Source: Icerya purchasi
Taxonomy: Eukaryota; Arthropoda; Insecta; Hemiptera; Monophlebidae
NCBI GenBank assembly: GCA_039619475.1
Contig: CM077116.1
Coordinates: 382,750,760-382,814,759, forward strand
Length of the DNA stretch: 64,000 nucleotides
Reading direction: 5' to 3'
The stretch's first letter is position 1. The number at the start of each line of letters is the position of its first letter. Shown one piece after another: positions 45,791 to 57,583 of this stretch. The position numbers and the translations under genes are program-made. The notes below the pieces were generated by a model, which worked only from the letters and a program-made list of their open reading frames with translations, was not told where the DNA came from and did not search any database.

Positions 45791-48110
45791 GGGGATAGGG
45801 ACAGTCAGAGGCACGAAAAAACAAGTGTTTTTAATAATTTTTTTTTATCAGTAATTTTATTTATTTTATAAAAGTAACAATACTACATCATTATGTCATG
45901 TTTCAACTTGATTTCGCCAAAATTTAAAAAAAAATTATTAATTATATAAAAAGTTATCGCTATATGTGTCGACCCCCGTTTCACAAGTAGCCCTTTGCGG
46001 TGACCACCAATAACTTCTCAACAGTTCACCTAAAATCACTCAAATAAAAAAAAATTAGTATTTTAATAGTTAATCTAGTGCCTGATCGAAGCTTTTTTTT
46101 TTTTTTTTTGAAAATAAACAAAATCTCTCGAATTTTCCGAAAAAAAGCAACAGTAAATTGTTTATAAAAAATCGATTTTTTGGGAAAAAAAAATCTTTCG
46201 ATCAGTCACCAGTTTAACATGTTTTAAAAAAGTTGTATAAATTTCATTCAAATCCACCGAGTGGTTTTTGAATGACAGTGGTCACCGACCTTAAAAACAT
46301 AGTTTTGAGAAAAACGCGTTTAAAGTTTTACACTCGATTTATGCATAGAAAGAGGAATCGTTAGATTACTTACACCGAGTCATCTATTCCTAGGCCATAT
46401 AATAATTCTTCAGCCGATGTAGAAGTTTCCGAAATATCGATTTGCTGTTGTGTACGTTGCATTCTGCCTTCTCGAGTGTTATCGTTAGCGCGCTTATCTG
46501 CCACCTTCATACGCGCAGCACCCGTTTTTTCGGCATACCGATGAGAATTAGGGCCACAATTTACTCCCAGTGTATTCATAATTATCAATAATGAATGTGT
46601 ACCTTCATTAAATATACCAGTAGCAATGTATGCAGCAATCTGTACGATGGTATAACTAGTATTTATAGTTTTTGGGCATATTTTCCACACTAGTTGATTA
46701 AATCTTTCATTATTGTTTTGATTAAATCCACCGACACATCTTGAGAGTAAGTTGTCACGACGCAGGTCGTTATAAATTGGTTCGATGGCCTTTAAAACAT
46801 CAGGAGATAAGGAAGCAAAATCTTGAGTGTAAATATCAAGTTCTCCATGCGCTTCAGGGTGCTGGTAAGAGCACCAGGAATCTTCGCCTTTTGGACACAT
46901 ATTGTGATTTGGATGGTCATCGGTTGAGCCGTAGTGATAAAATGTCGCTACACTCCTCGTATTCAGCCGTATTTATTTCGTTCTTTCAATATTCACATTG
47001 TTTACAATATGCATTTTTAATATTTAAATCAAGAATTTTATCGGTAAAATAATCATTATAGAAGAAACTCCAAATAAAGATGTATATCCACGTTTGTGCC
47101 ATGTTCCATCCCCAGATACAGTCAATTAATTCGTATCTTTATTTTCATTTGTTGACGTTGATTGCTTTCGTTCGTTCACAGCTTTTTTCAACAAAGATTC
47201 TGCGACAGCTGTACTACAATCTAATATTTGCTTCAATAATATTGTATAAGTGTTTTTATCTAAAAATGACGGCATGTCCATTAGACCACAAAACTTTCGC
47301 ATTCCTTCGAATCCTATTCCTAGTATTCTCATTACTAATATAAAACGTCTATTTATTTCATACGAATGTCCAACGAAAGAACAGGAAGGAATGTATTCAT
47401 TTACACAATTGTCACATGAAACTACAATTTTAAATCCCAGACCACGGTGCTTATTGTTTGAAATTTAACATTTCCGTTACACTTTTTACACTTAACAATA
47501 CTTGAAATAGCATTAAATACCACAATAAAGTTAATAATTCTAAATTCAGTACTACTATCTTCGGATACATCTTCTTCCGTGCTTCGTTTCAATTTTTTAG
47601 ATGACGTACTGCTAATACTTTCATCACGTTCCGCTGTTTTCAGATTGAATTTTTTTTTTCTTTTAACGAGACGCGATTTACGAAAATTCTTAGAGTTCCG
47701 AAGTTCTCTCGAACCTTTTGCAGAATCACGTCCCATGATAAATTACTCAAAAATTATTTTTTAAACGCTCAACTATTGACTGCTCACTGCAACTACCACA
47801 GACGGCATACTGATGACAAACAAATAACTTTCAGCACTTTTGCAACCTAAAATTTGTAAATGTATGTATGAGTGTATAATAACAAACAATCTATGACAAT
47901 ACAATCCGAAAAATCGGTTGTCTACTGCTGCCGCCGCCAGCTACCCGCTCTTGAGCGTCAAAGAGCCCGTCGTTTATCGTTGAATAACTCGAAAAGTATT
48001 CGTTGGATTCTCTTGAAATTTTCAGAGAATATTTTAAAAATATTATACTTTAAGAAAATGCAAAAAAAAAAAAAAATCGTTTTTTGAAAATTCTGACTGC
48101 CCCTAACCCC
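45791..48110 (-). mobile_element. TTAA-specific DNA transposon, copy 2, 2320 bp
   Basis: Inverted termini GGGGATAGGGACAGTCAGA and GGGGTTAGGGGCAGTCAGA (17 of 19 match) with TTAA on both sides (45787-45790, 48111-48114). It encodes a minus-strand transposase pseudogene of the same domain family as copy 1, but the termini differ beyond GGGG, so the two are separate families of one superfamily. It lies in the 3' non-coding part of mariner 2. Confidence 0.88.
46370..47736 (-). pseudogene. TTAA-transposon transposase, copy 2
   Basis: Minus-strand order: Lys-rich basic start (MGRDSAKGSRELRNSKNFRK, then RLVKRKKKFNLK), IINFIVVFNAISSIVKCKKC, RRFILVMRILGIGFEGMRKF (47332-47126). Next is SGDGTWHKRGYTSLFGVSSI with the first catalytic Asp (near 47105) and NAYCKQCEYW. 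The 46900-46370 block contains HNMCPKGEDSWCSYQ, NNNERFNQLVWKICPK with the likely catalytic Glu, and a C-terminal coiled tail ending YGLGIDDSV. The segment with the second Asp is deleted. Several frameshifts. Confidence 0.82.
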
Positions 48111-48149
48111 TTAAACTAGTTCGGGTACTTTTGGGACAGACTGTGAATA

Positions 48150-48735
48150 CCACTATTTTCATATGTATTATTTCCTTTATTTATGATTATTTTATTTTTT
48201 AGATTATTATGGTCCTAAATACTATTTTTAATCCTCGTTTTTTAAATAAATTACTTAATTTGTATATATTGTTATTTATAAAAGTAAATGTTATCCATCC
48301 ATTTTTGCTATTAATATTATTTTTCTGTTTATATTTTAATTTTATTTTTTGTATTAATTTTTCTATTATTTGCTCATTGTAACTATTATTTATTGCAATT
48401 GCTTTTAATATTTTTATTTCATTTTGTTTTTTATTTGAATTCGTAGGGGTGTTTATTAATCTGTTTATAGCATGTATGAAGTATGAATGTTTATGTTAAT
48501 TAGGATAGTTTGATGTTTTGTTTATTATGATATCTAAGAAGTTTATTTTATTGTTTTCTTCTTTTTCCATAGTCTATTGTATGTTTTTATGTATTTTATT
48601 GAAATCATTTAAAATATTTTCAACAAAAATAATTAAAGTATCGTCAACATATCTAATATGTATATAATTTTATGTTATATTTTTTAATTAAGTTTTCCAT
48701 ATATGTTTCTTCTAAATGTTGTAAAAATATTTCAC
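48150..48735 (-). pseudogene. Penelope-like reverse transcriptase fragment
   Basis: Minus-strand blocks: CEIFLQHLEETYMENLI, HIRYVDDTLIIF (catalytic YVDD at about 48640-48651), NKINFLDIIINKTSNYP, then HSYFIHAINRLINTP, IKILKAIAINNSYNEQIIEK and the connector to the endonuclease. Stops and a frameshift just before YVDD make it inactive. The N-terminal RT half is absent. Confidence 0.8.
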
Positions 48736-48744
48736 AGATGTACA

Positions 48745-48956
48745 TCCATCTCGTTCTAACAATTATGAAACATCGACTTTAAATTGTTGATTTAAGCTAT
48801 GTAAATCGTTGACCTCAGTGTGATTTAGAATTTGTTTTTGATCACATATATTGAGTTGATTTTTCAGCTGATGATGGGTTATACCCGAAAATGTTTCTAA
48901 GTAAGCAATCATTTTATTCTTAAATTTGTTTGATATATTTGTATTTGTTATAACTT
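48745..48956 (-). repeat. Penelope-like terminal repeat, right (inverted)
   Basis: Reverse complement of the left terminal repeat with scattered mismatches and a few short gaps. Confidence 0.85.
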
Positions 48957-48971
48957 ACTATATTGCTAAAT

Positions 48972-49749
48972 GGCCAGTTTGTAATACAATAAATCGAGGG
49001 GAAAAAAAAACTTTCAAAGAGCATTGTTCATTCACAATGATTGAAACAAACAGATAAGTTACCACTAGAATCAATGAATGATTTTAAAAATGAAGGTTAA
49101 ACAGTCAACAAAAACGAAACAACATAAAAAACAACGTTTTTCTATAAGGTAAATTTAACCATGACTTTATTTATGTAAAAACTGTACTGGAATCTTTCGA
49201 AAAGTTCTTTTTAAATCGTAAGCTGCAATTAACATTTATAAAATAAGTTTCAGTTTTGAGTAAGCACATAGAGAATCAAAAACGCACACCATGTAAGTGA
49301 AAAATTAAATATTTATTAACTAAAATTGCTTCGAGCAAATATGAAAATAAGTTAATTTAATTAGAAACTTTATAAACTATGTAATTAGCAACTTTATTAA
49401 AATATATTATCGATATTACTTTAAAAAGCTAATGTTGTTAGAGTAGTGTTCGTAACAAAAACACACTCTCCATGTACTGTACATCAAAGAACTACATTGT
49501 TCTATAAGCGTACAAAATACAATATTTAGTTAAAAAAGTAAAAACTGGTAGTTCTCTTTCCGTACGTAAAAAAGGACATTAGAAATAATAAAAGATAAAT
49601 GAAGAATGCGACAAAATGGCACAAAGTTATTGCTTTGTGATTTCCGAATTATAATAAACAGGTATAGCAAGAAAATAATTAAGAATTATGTGTTACGCGT
49701 GCAGTGCCGTACGTTAAGGACGATTAAATCGATTTCGATTTTTAGTGAT
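48972..49749 (-). other. CCT5 3' flank / 3' UTR
   Basis: AT-rich. Minus-strand AATAAA at about 49393-49398 and 49313-49318 could end the CCT5 transcript. A small plus-strand frame here (49606-49833) is the shadow of the last CCT5 exon. Confidence 0.45.
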
Positions 49750-49889
49750 TTATTCATCATAATCCCCAGCAGCATTAGCGGGAGTACGCACATCATCAAT
49801 TTTCAAGATCATCTTTACCAATTGCGTTGCTAATAATATCTGCTGTTTCTTACTGTGTAACGTTTCAATCACGTTGGCTTTTTTCATGT
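49750..49889 (-). CDS. CCT5: CCT5 exon G (last coding exon)
   Basis: Encodes the C-terminal helix block [16 protein letters not shown], then VKMILKIDD and a short acidic tail ending GDYDE before TAA at 49750-49752. The AATAAA hexamer overlaps the stop codon (minus strand GAATAAATC). Further AATAAA hexamers on the minus strand lie near 49393 and 49313 and are likelier poly(A) signals. Confidence 0.95.
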
Positions 49890-52800
49890 CTGTTTAATAC
49901 AATTAAAACAAATCAGTAACCAGTATTAATTAATGGCATACAATACAGGAAAGGTTGTTTGTATATTTATTGTTTATATTTACTTAAACAACGCGCGGTT
50001 TGTAGTCCATTATAATAATGCTTACACACACACACACACATATGTATAAATATAAAAATAAAGTAAATAAAATTCTTATTACAAACATCTCGAGACGTAG
50101 TATTAATTAATGATCGTAATAATCATATACTTTTTTTTCTTCATAGTTTCACTACAAGAAAAAAATCAATTATGTGTGTTTGCAATGTTCTATTAAAAAC
50201 AAAAAAATAAAAAACTGAATAAACAGTAATCTAAAAGTATTAAACGATAAATTAATATTAAGAAAAGTGTGTTGAAGAGACTTTTTTACTGCATTTTTTA
50301 ACGTCACTCACAAAATCAGTAAAAAGAAGTTGGCATGTACTATGATAACAGGTATGCCACAGTTGTACTCACTGGGAATTTTTCTAAATCAAACAGGTCA
50401 CAATATTTTGCCTATAATATATGTACACGCATAGAAAATGCTTTTGTGAATTCACCATACTTTAAAACATAGGTATATCATAAAATTTCGCTTTTAATTT
50501 TTGGTATAATTATGTAATTTCCATTTTTAGGAAGAGACCGTTATGGCAATTGTAACTTACGAAACAGTAATAGTGACAGAAAATATCGCGATATCATTGA
50601 AGTAACTTGAAGGATCGTTTGTTATAAATATTGTAACCTGATTAATTTTTTGTACCTTAATGCTAACAGTACTTTAATTATCCGAATTATCAGCGAAACT
50701 GAAATGCTGCTTTACATAATTAAATATTGGGAACAAAGATTGCATAAATATGCTTATTCAGGTGGAGATCGGCGATTTCTTTTAATTATGTAAGAAAATA
50801 GAATAGTTTTGATTTGTTATTTATCGGCTTTTACAATTTTTATTTTTAACGAAAAGATAGACGAAATATGTTTTACAAAAATAACGAATTAAATTTCAGT
50901 TAAAGCACGTCAAAATTTTAGAAATTATGTACATATTCTTTAATTTTCACTTTTATAATTTATAAACAAAAAAAATCCGTTACTATTGATTGATTTTATA
51001 ATTTTTTAGTGAGTCTAGTAGTATACCCATTTCTTTGTTTTGCTAATCCATATCTAAATGCACGGCAGTGCATGCAACCAAGTTAGTAAAACTGGCTGCT
51101 GGCACCGCTGTGTATATATACAGAAATTACTGAAACGCTCAAAAACGGACTTTTTAAGACACTGTAACTTTTCCCCTAACATAAATAAAAACAAGATTTT
51201 CAAAATTTATCGTAGAATTTAATATTTTTAAAAATTACCAAATTTTCAGCATTCTACACATAACCAAAGCCGAGATCGAACATCTCATTTTAAGCAAAAA
51301 AGTGATATATATATATATATATATATATATACTTAAGAAGACTAAAATACACAGCAACATTTACTGGACCTAGAAAGCTTAAATTCGGTATTCAGACAAT
51401 GAACAGAAAAATTATAAAATCAAAATATTTTCAATTATGAACCCCCAAAATGAGCTTAAAACAGTCGAATTTTGAAATAACTACTTAAAACAAAAATTTA
51501 CAGCCAAGCCTTTATGAAACGCAAAAAGTTCAAATTAAGTATATGCAACACTCATAGCATATAAATAATGAGAAAATGAAAAAAGTTAAAATTTATGAAT
51601 ACACTACCCTAAATGGGGACCAAAATCCCGAAGTTTGAAATATTTCTATAAAAATTGATATACCCAAAAAAATCTATAAGAAGCGGAAAGCTGAAATTTG
51701 GTATATTCAAAACTTGCAACTTATAAATAACAAAAGAATTACGAAATCTGAAAAATTTCATAAAGAAAGCTCTAAATGAGTTCAAATTTTGAAATTTTGA
51801 CGTATTTTCGCAAAAATCAAAATTCCCAGCAAAATCAACAAGACCTAGAAAGCTGAAATTTGGTTGTACCTCACACCTAACATGTAAATAACGGAAAAAT
51901 GATGAAACCTGATAAATTCCGTACGCAGACTCCTAAATGGCCCTAAAGTTTTAATTTTTAAGTATACTCTCATAAATTTAATTTTGCAGTGTAAACCCTA
52001 ATAAACATAAAAAGTTCAAATTCGGTACGTACGGCGCTCCCGGCATGTAAATAATGAGAAAACTGAAAAAGTTTAAAATTTACAAATACAGAACCCTAAA
52101 TGAGACCAAAACTCCAAATTTTGAAATATTTCTATAAAAATTGAAATACCCAGAAAAATCTACAAGAATCAGAAAACTGAAATTTGGTATGTCCAGAACT
52201 TGTAAATATCAGAAAACTTTAAAAACTCCAAATTTTTTATAACAGAAGGCCAAAATGAGCCCAAATTTGGAAATTTTGACCTATTTTTGCAAAAATCAAA
52301 AAGACGTAGAAAGCTAACATTTGGTATGTACAACACACCTAACATGTAAATTATAGAAAAATTTTGAAACCTGATAATTTTTAAGTATAATCTCAAAAAT
52401 GTAATTTTGCAGCGTAGCCCCTATTAAACATAAAAGGTTATACAAAAAAGAGTGATATCTCAACAGAAACAAAATATTGTAAAAATACAGTCAAGTTTGT
52501 TAGCTTTAAATTCTACCTGTAAAAAATGTTATACAATTAGCAATTTTATCAGCACAAAAAATTTGTGATATGAAAAATTAAATGCCAAGTTTTTTATGAA
52601 TTACATATTCATCATCAGTTTGTATTTCAATTTTAATTATATATTTCTTAGATTCCTATTATTTTTTTACACATTATAGAAATTAATGACTAAATATATT
52701 TAATTAATACATTAATACTGAAAAATGTTTATTTAGATTTTATTTCGTTTCATTAATCTTGGCTGTGTTAATTCAGTCATTATTTTTATGCGGCGTGACA

Positions 52801-55800
52801 ACATCGCAGAGATTAATGAAAATAAATATGATCTTTCAGGTGGCTTACACGTTGGTGTATCAAAACTGAGGTAACTAGCTGCATGACGTCACCGGATATA
52901 TTTACTTAAACATCACAAACAGATAAGGTATTTCACATTGTTGTAACGCAACAAATGACTGGCCATTCTGACTAAATTACAATTACTTCTTACAAAGGTA
53001 GTACGTTAAATATGCATTTTTTAGTTGCCCATAACGTTTATATTTTCAGAAATATAAACGTTTTAAGTTATCCCAAAAGTTTGACCGTTAGTTATATACT
53101 GAAATACAGAAATGTAGATTGATTACGCATTATTTATTTACTCATTCGAGTTATTCATTTTTAAGACGGCTGATTACAGAGTAAGAAAAATATTTAATTA
53201 CAATATACAATTTTGCACAGAGAATTTTTATACAATATATACTTTCGGTCATTTTTTTCAAAATAAAATTTAGACTTTAAAACAGCGATATCAGGAGACT
53301 TTTACAATTTCGTATGCTACAATGGTAACAGAACAATTCCAATTCTTCAATATTATGAAAATATATTCATACCATTTTTCACGTTACAATGTTGAAGACG
53401 CGAAAATACAAGAAATACATTATTGTACTCGAAATTATCTACATTAAAAATTATTATTCTAATCATATACGGTCAATATGAAACAGACACCTGTACTTAA
53501 TTCCAGTACTGCCATTATTGTACTAACTTGTAAATAGTATTTCGCATTATCGTTACATTTACACTTTTTTTTTTATCATCTCTCGTTTCTTCTATTTTCC
53601 GTTTTTTTCTTCATATACACCAGAGCAAACCCTTTTCACCGCATATGCTTTTCCTCCCCACTCGTATCACTCCAGCACTTGCCTGTTTTTAACAGTTCAG
53701 AATTTTGTTGAATTTTATTCGCACACGAGATGTTCAGCACTTCCTTTCAAAGTTCCAACTGGAAAACCCCTATCTCATCTTTTTCTTTTCTTCATTGTTT
53801 ATATAGTTAATCTGTGGAATAACACACTAAATTTAATTTGACATTTTTTTTTTTTTTTTTTTTAATGGTCTCTTTCCATTAAATAGTTCTCTGCTACTTC
53901 AAAAATGCACTTCTACGAAAGCAATCTAAATTAAATTTTCTTGATTTTTAAACATCATAAAACACTAATATTAAATAGATCTCTTTTCTGTAATAATAGA
54001 TCTATGTTCAGGGCTCCTTCAATAAGGAAATTTAATAGAAGAGAAAATTTACGAAACTATAGACAATCGCTTTCTCATTATGTTAGAACTTCACAATGAG
54101 AAAAGAATATACAGAATAATAAAAACAAACTTACCGACACAACCACTCTGCATACAGTCGATACCTAAAGCAGGATTGTTCTCGGCGATTTGTTTAGCTT
54201 TAATTTCGGTCAACGTGTGAATCGGCGAAAATCCACTATTTTCAGCCAATGCTAGTGGTATACTTTCCAGAGCGTCGGCAAACGAACGAAAAGCATACTG
54301 TTCTAACGTGGAAATCTAAAACAGCATAAATTTAAATTAATAATTGACATCCGCTTTAAAACTGCAATAAATCAAATTATTTTTTGTTTGTACAACGATA
54401 TACACAAATGGATGAAATATTGGAATACGATTAGATGAAGAGCGACCAGATGCTCTGCACCGTACAATTTCGTTCCTACTTGAGTGGCATGTCATGGTTT
54501 TTACTATTACGTTATGATATTTTTTACACTCGCATCTTACATGATTAAATGATCAATCACACAACACATACGTACACATATATATTAACTTGGCCTTGCA
54601 GACCACGGGTAATGCAAAAACGTTACAAGATTTTCTTTTTGCCCTCAGCGTAAGAATAATATGAGCCATTAATGTACACATACACATAAGATTTTTAATG
54701 CCTAATTTAGTATAAATTGGTTACAATTGATGGCAAAACTAAAATCGATGAAAATCTGTTGGAGATATAAATACAAAATGTTTAACTGCTCAGATTTTAA
54801 ATATTTATAATTACTATATTTTCGAATTCTCAAAGTTGGTTTTTCATTTTTTTTTAAAATTTTATTCCTCTGTACGTCTGAAAATGTAACAGCATTAAAA
54901 AGTTCCTAACCGATTATAGATAGCTAATTAAATTTACGGGTATAAGCAATTCAGGTGTATGTGTTTCAAAAATTGTTGCATTTTATTCACGTAAGAATAC
55001 ACATGTAAGTTTTTGAATTAATATTTCAATACTGTCCATAAAGGAAAATTCTTATATATATATATATTTTTTTTTGTTTTCTTGTGGTTCACCTACCAAC
55101 AAAAAAAAAAAGAAATAGTTTAACAAAAAATGCCGACATCGCGATTTACTTTAAAAAGTAAAAAATTGTATATCTCAGAGTAATATACAGAAGAATATTA
55201 TAATTCTTAAATAACATTAACTTTTTGGAATTAGCACCAAATTCATATTACAATATTTAAAAACAATTAAATGAGCACAGAAACACAATTACGTTTTCTA
55301 AACGCCAAGTACTGGAAACATCAGGAATATTCGATGAGACTTTTAATTATTATTGCAATTCGAATTTGTCGCCACCTCTAATAACCATCAATTTTAAGAA
55401 TAATCTTAATGCGCTTATGTACATTAATTGGAAATATACTTTATCAAATAATTATTTTCTACTTTTTAGTGTGCGTTTATTAAATTTTTAGGATAAATCT
55501 TGAAATTCAATTTTTTTTAAAACTATTCTGTTTCACAATTTTTAGTGTAAACATTTTTGATTGATAATACGGATAGAGAAACTTAAAATGATACTATTTT
55601 CGATACTGTAAAAAGCTGAGTATTAGTTAAAAGGGTACAATGTTCAAATTCCATCAGTGATAAGTTTGTAAATGGACCTTAGGAGTTTTCAAATTCATTA
55701 TCTTTATTCTAATCTCCATTTGTATAAACTAACGTTGATAAATACTTTAAGTCAATCCACGCGCCCTTAATTTTAAAATTTTATATATTTACATTTTCCT

Positions 55801-57552
55801 TGTATTCTAATGAAGATTTTTTGGCTAATTTTTATTTGATTACATCAAGCAAAGAAAGTATAACTATAAAGAAAGTCCTTTTTTTAACGTTTATTTTAGT
55901 GGTTACTTAGTAAACAATCACCGATACTCATCAATACGCATACAGGACCACCATTGACCAGTATACTTTCTAATAAACAAAGGATATTATTCGAATCACA
56001 ACAAATCATCAAAAGTTACGCGCAATGATATTATGACAGGTAATAATTTAGTCAGTTACAAATTCATAAACAGCGCTACGAGAAGTTAAAATTCATTTCC
56101 TTTATTCGAATCTATATTTATCCGTAATAATTAACATTAACAATGTTTTCATTTTTTATCCTATTAAAAATGTTTTTCTTTAAACTACGTTTCTATGGTA
56201 AACTGGTAATATTTTAAATGTCAATCGCTTTTATAATATTACTTAAAAATTTCTCTAAAGAGACCACATTTCTTCACGTTTTTTGATTACTATTCGGTTT
56301 GTGTTCGCTGATATTCATCAGTAACGGTACCACCACTAACCAGTATACTTTTAAATTAACAAAGAATTATTAAAATCGGTCCACGGGGCATAAGTTACAT
56401 GCAAACAAACATAAAAAAAAAAAACACGCGACGAACATATAACTTCCTCTTTTGAAGTCGATAAAATTGAAGAACTACCAATGAAAAAAACAAGAATTTA
56501 AATGGAACATACTGATCTCAAAACTAAAAGAATTAACATTTGAAAGAGATCCCAAAATATTTGGAAATGTATAACTAAAATTTTAAGGACCAAGAGAACA
56601 GAATAAGAGCCAAGCAAAATAGAAGCGGAAACACAAAGCTAAAAGCAATTTATGAAAATAAGTTTAAGTAGAATGATACAGATCGGAGAAAAAGTAAAAT
56701 CATGAATTAGTGGACAGAAAAGAATTAATTGGCACGTGAAAAGAGAATCGAAAAAAAAAGTACGGTAAGTATCGTTCTGCAGATAGAAGTAAAAACAATA
56801 GATGAGGGAACAAAGGCTGTAATTTGATAAAATAAGATATCAACCACTGACAGTAGCGAAACAAATTAACGAGTGGCCGCATCAGTGATTAAGGATAAAT
56901 GGATTTATTTGAATGGAACGAAACAAAAGAAAATTACAGCTATAGGAGGAAATGAAAAAAAAATTATCGATTTCACAAAAACTTGAAGAGATGAGAAGGT
57001 AACAATATTTTTGAAATCTAAATAGTATAATTCTAAATTAGCGTAAATTTTTCAAATTTATAGTACAATATTATAATATGCAATTACGCAAAAAAAAAAA
57101 AAAAATCCATTAAAATGAGTATTTTTAAAAACGAAAAGTAACAATTTAACTAATTTTGAAATATAACTGTCCCGTCTAGTTGTTAACAAAAATTAATTCA
57201 TACCTTGTCAGCTTCTTGTGATACTGCAATAGAACATGACAATTCACACGAACCTCCCCCATAAACTATTCTATTATCTTGGACCAAATTACGAACGACA
57301 CAAATTGCATCATGAATACTACGTTTAGCTTCTTCCAAAATCTAAAAACATTTAAACGTATTCATATTATCCTATGACCAATAAAATAAACTAACCCGAG
57401 GTGTAATTATGTCGAACAACATAAAATATTTCATTAAAAAAACTTAATTTAATTTTGAACATTATTTCATATAATTACAATCATGTAACATAAACTAAAA
57501 ATTATTTCTAGTGATTCGATTAATACTGAAATATTTTACAATTCTATATTTC

Positions 57553-57583
<31 letters not shown>

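Larger units (their letters stand above)
44538..48145 (+). mobile_element. mariner element 2, split by TTAA element 2
   Basis: Ends CACAGTCAGTCCCAAAAGTA and (opposite strand) CACAGTCTGTCCCAAAAGTA, followed by CCCGAACT on both. TA lies left of it; the right flank reads AATA, so one TSD copy seems mutated. Without the 2.32-kb insert it would be about 1.28 kb, normal for mariner. It interrupts the Penelope-like element. Confidence 0.92.
43863..48971 (-). mobile_element. Penelope-like element with inverted terminal repeats, interrupted by mariner 2
   Basis: A minus-strand reverse transcriptase fragment (48150-48735) and GIY-YIG endonuclease (44233-44537) lie on either side of an inserted mariner. 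About 220-bp terminal repeats in inverted orientation bound it (about 43918-44152 and 48745-48956; shared TCGGGTATAACCCATCATCA and AACAATTTAAAGTCGAT on the minus-strand sense). ATATTGCTAAAT at 43863-43874 and 48960-48971 is a likely 12-bp target duplication. Penelope-like elements combine RT with GIY-YIG and often carry repeats in direct or inverted orientation, which fits. Confidence 0.82.

Noticed and set aside
49606..49833. 75-codon plus-strand ORF
   Set aside because: Overlaps the last CCT5 exon on the opposite strand; shadow.
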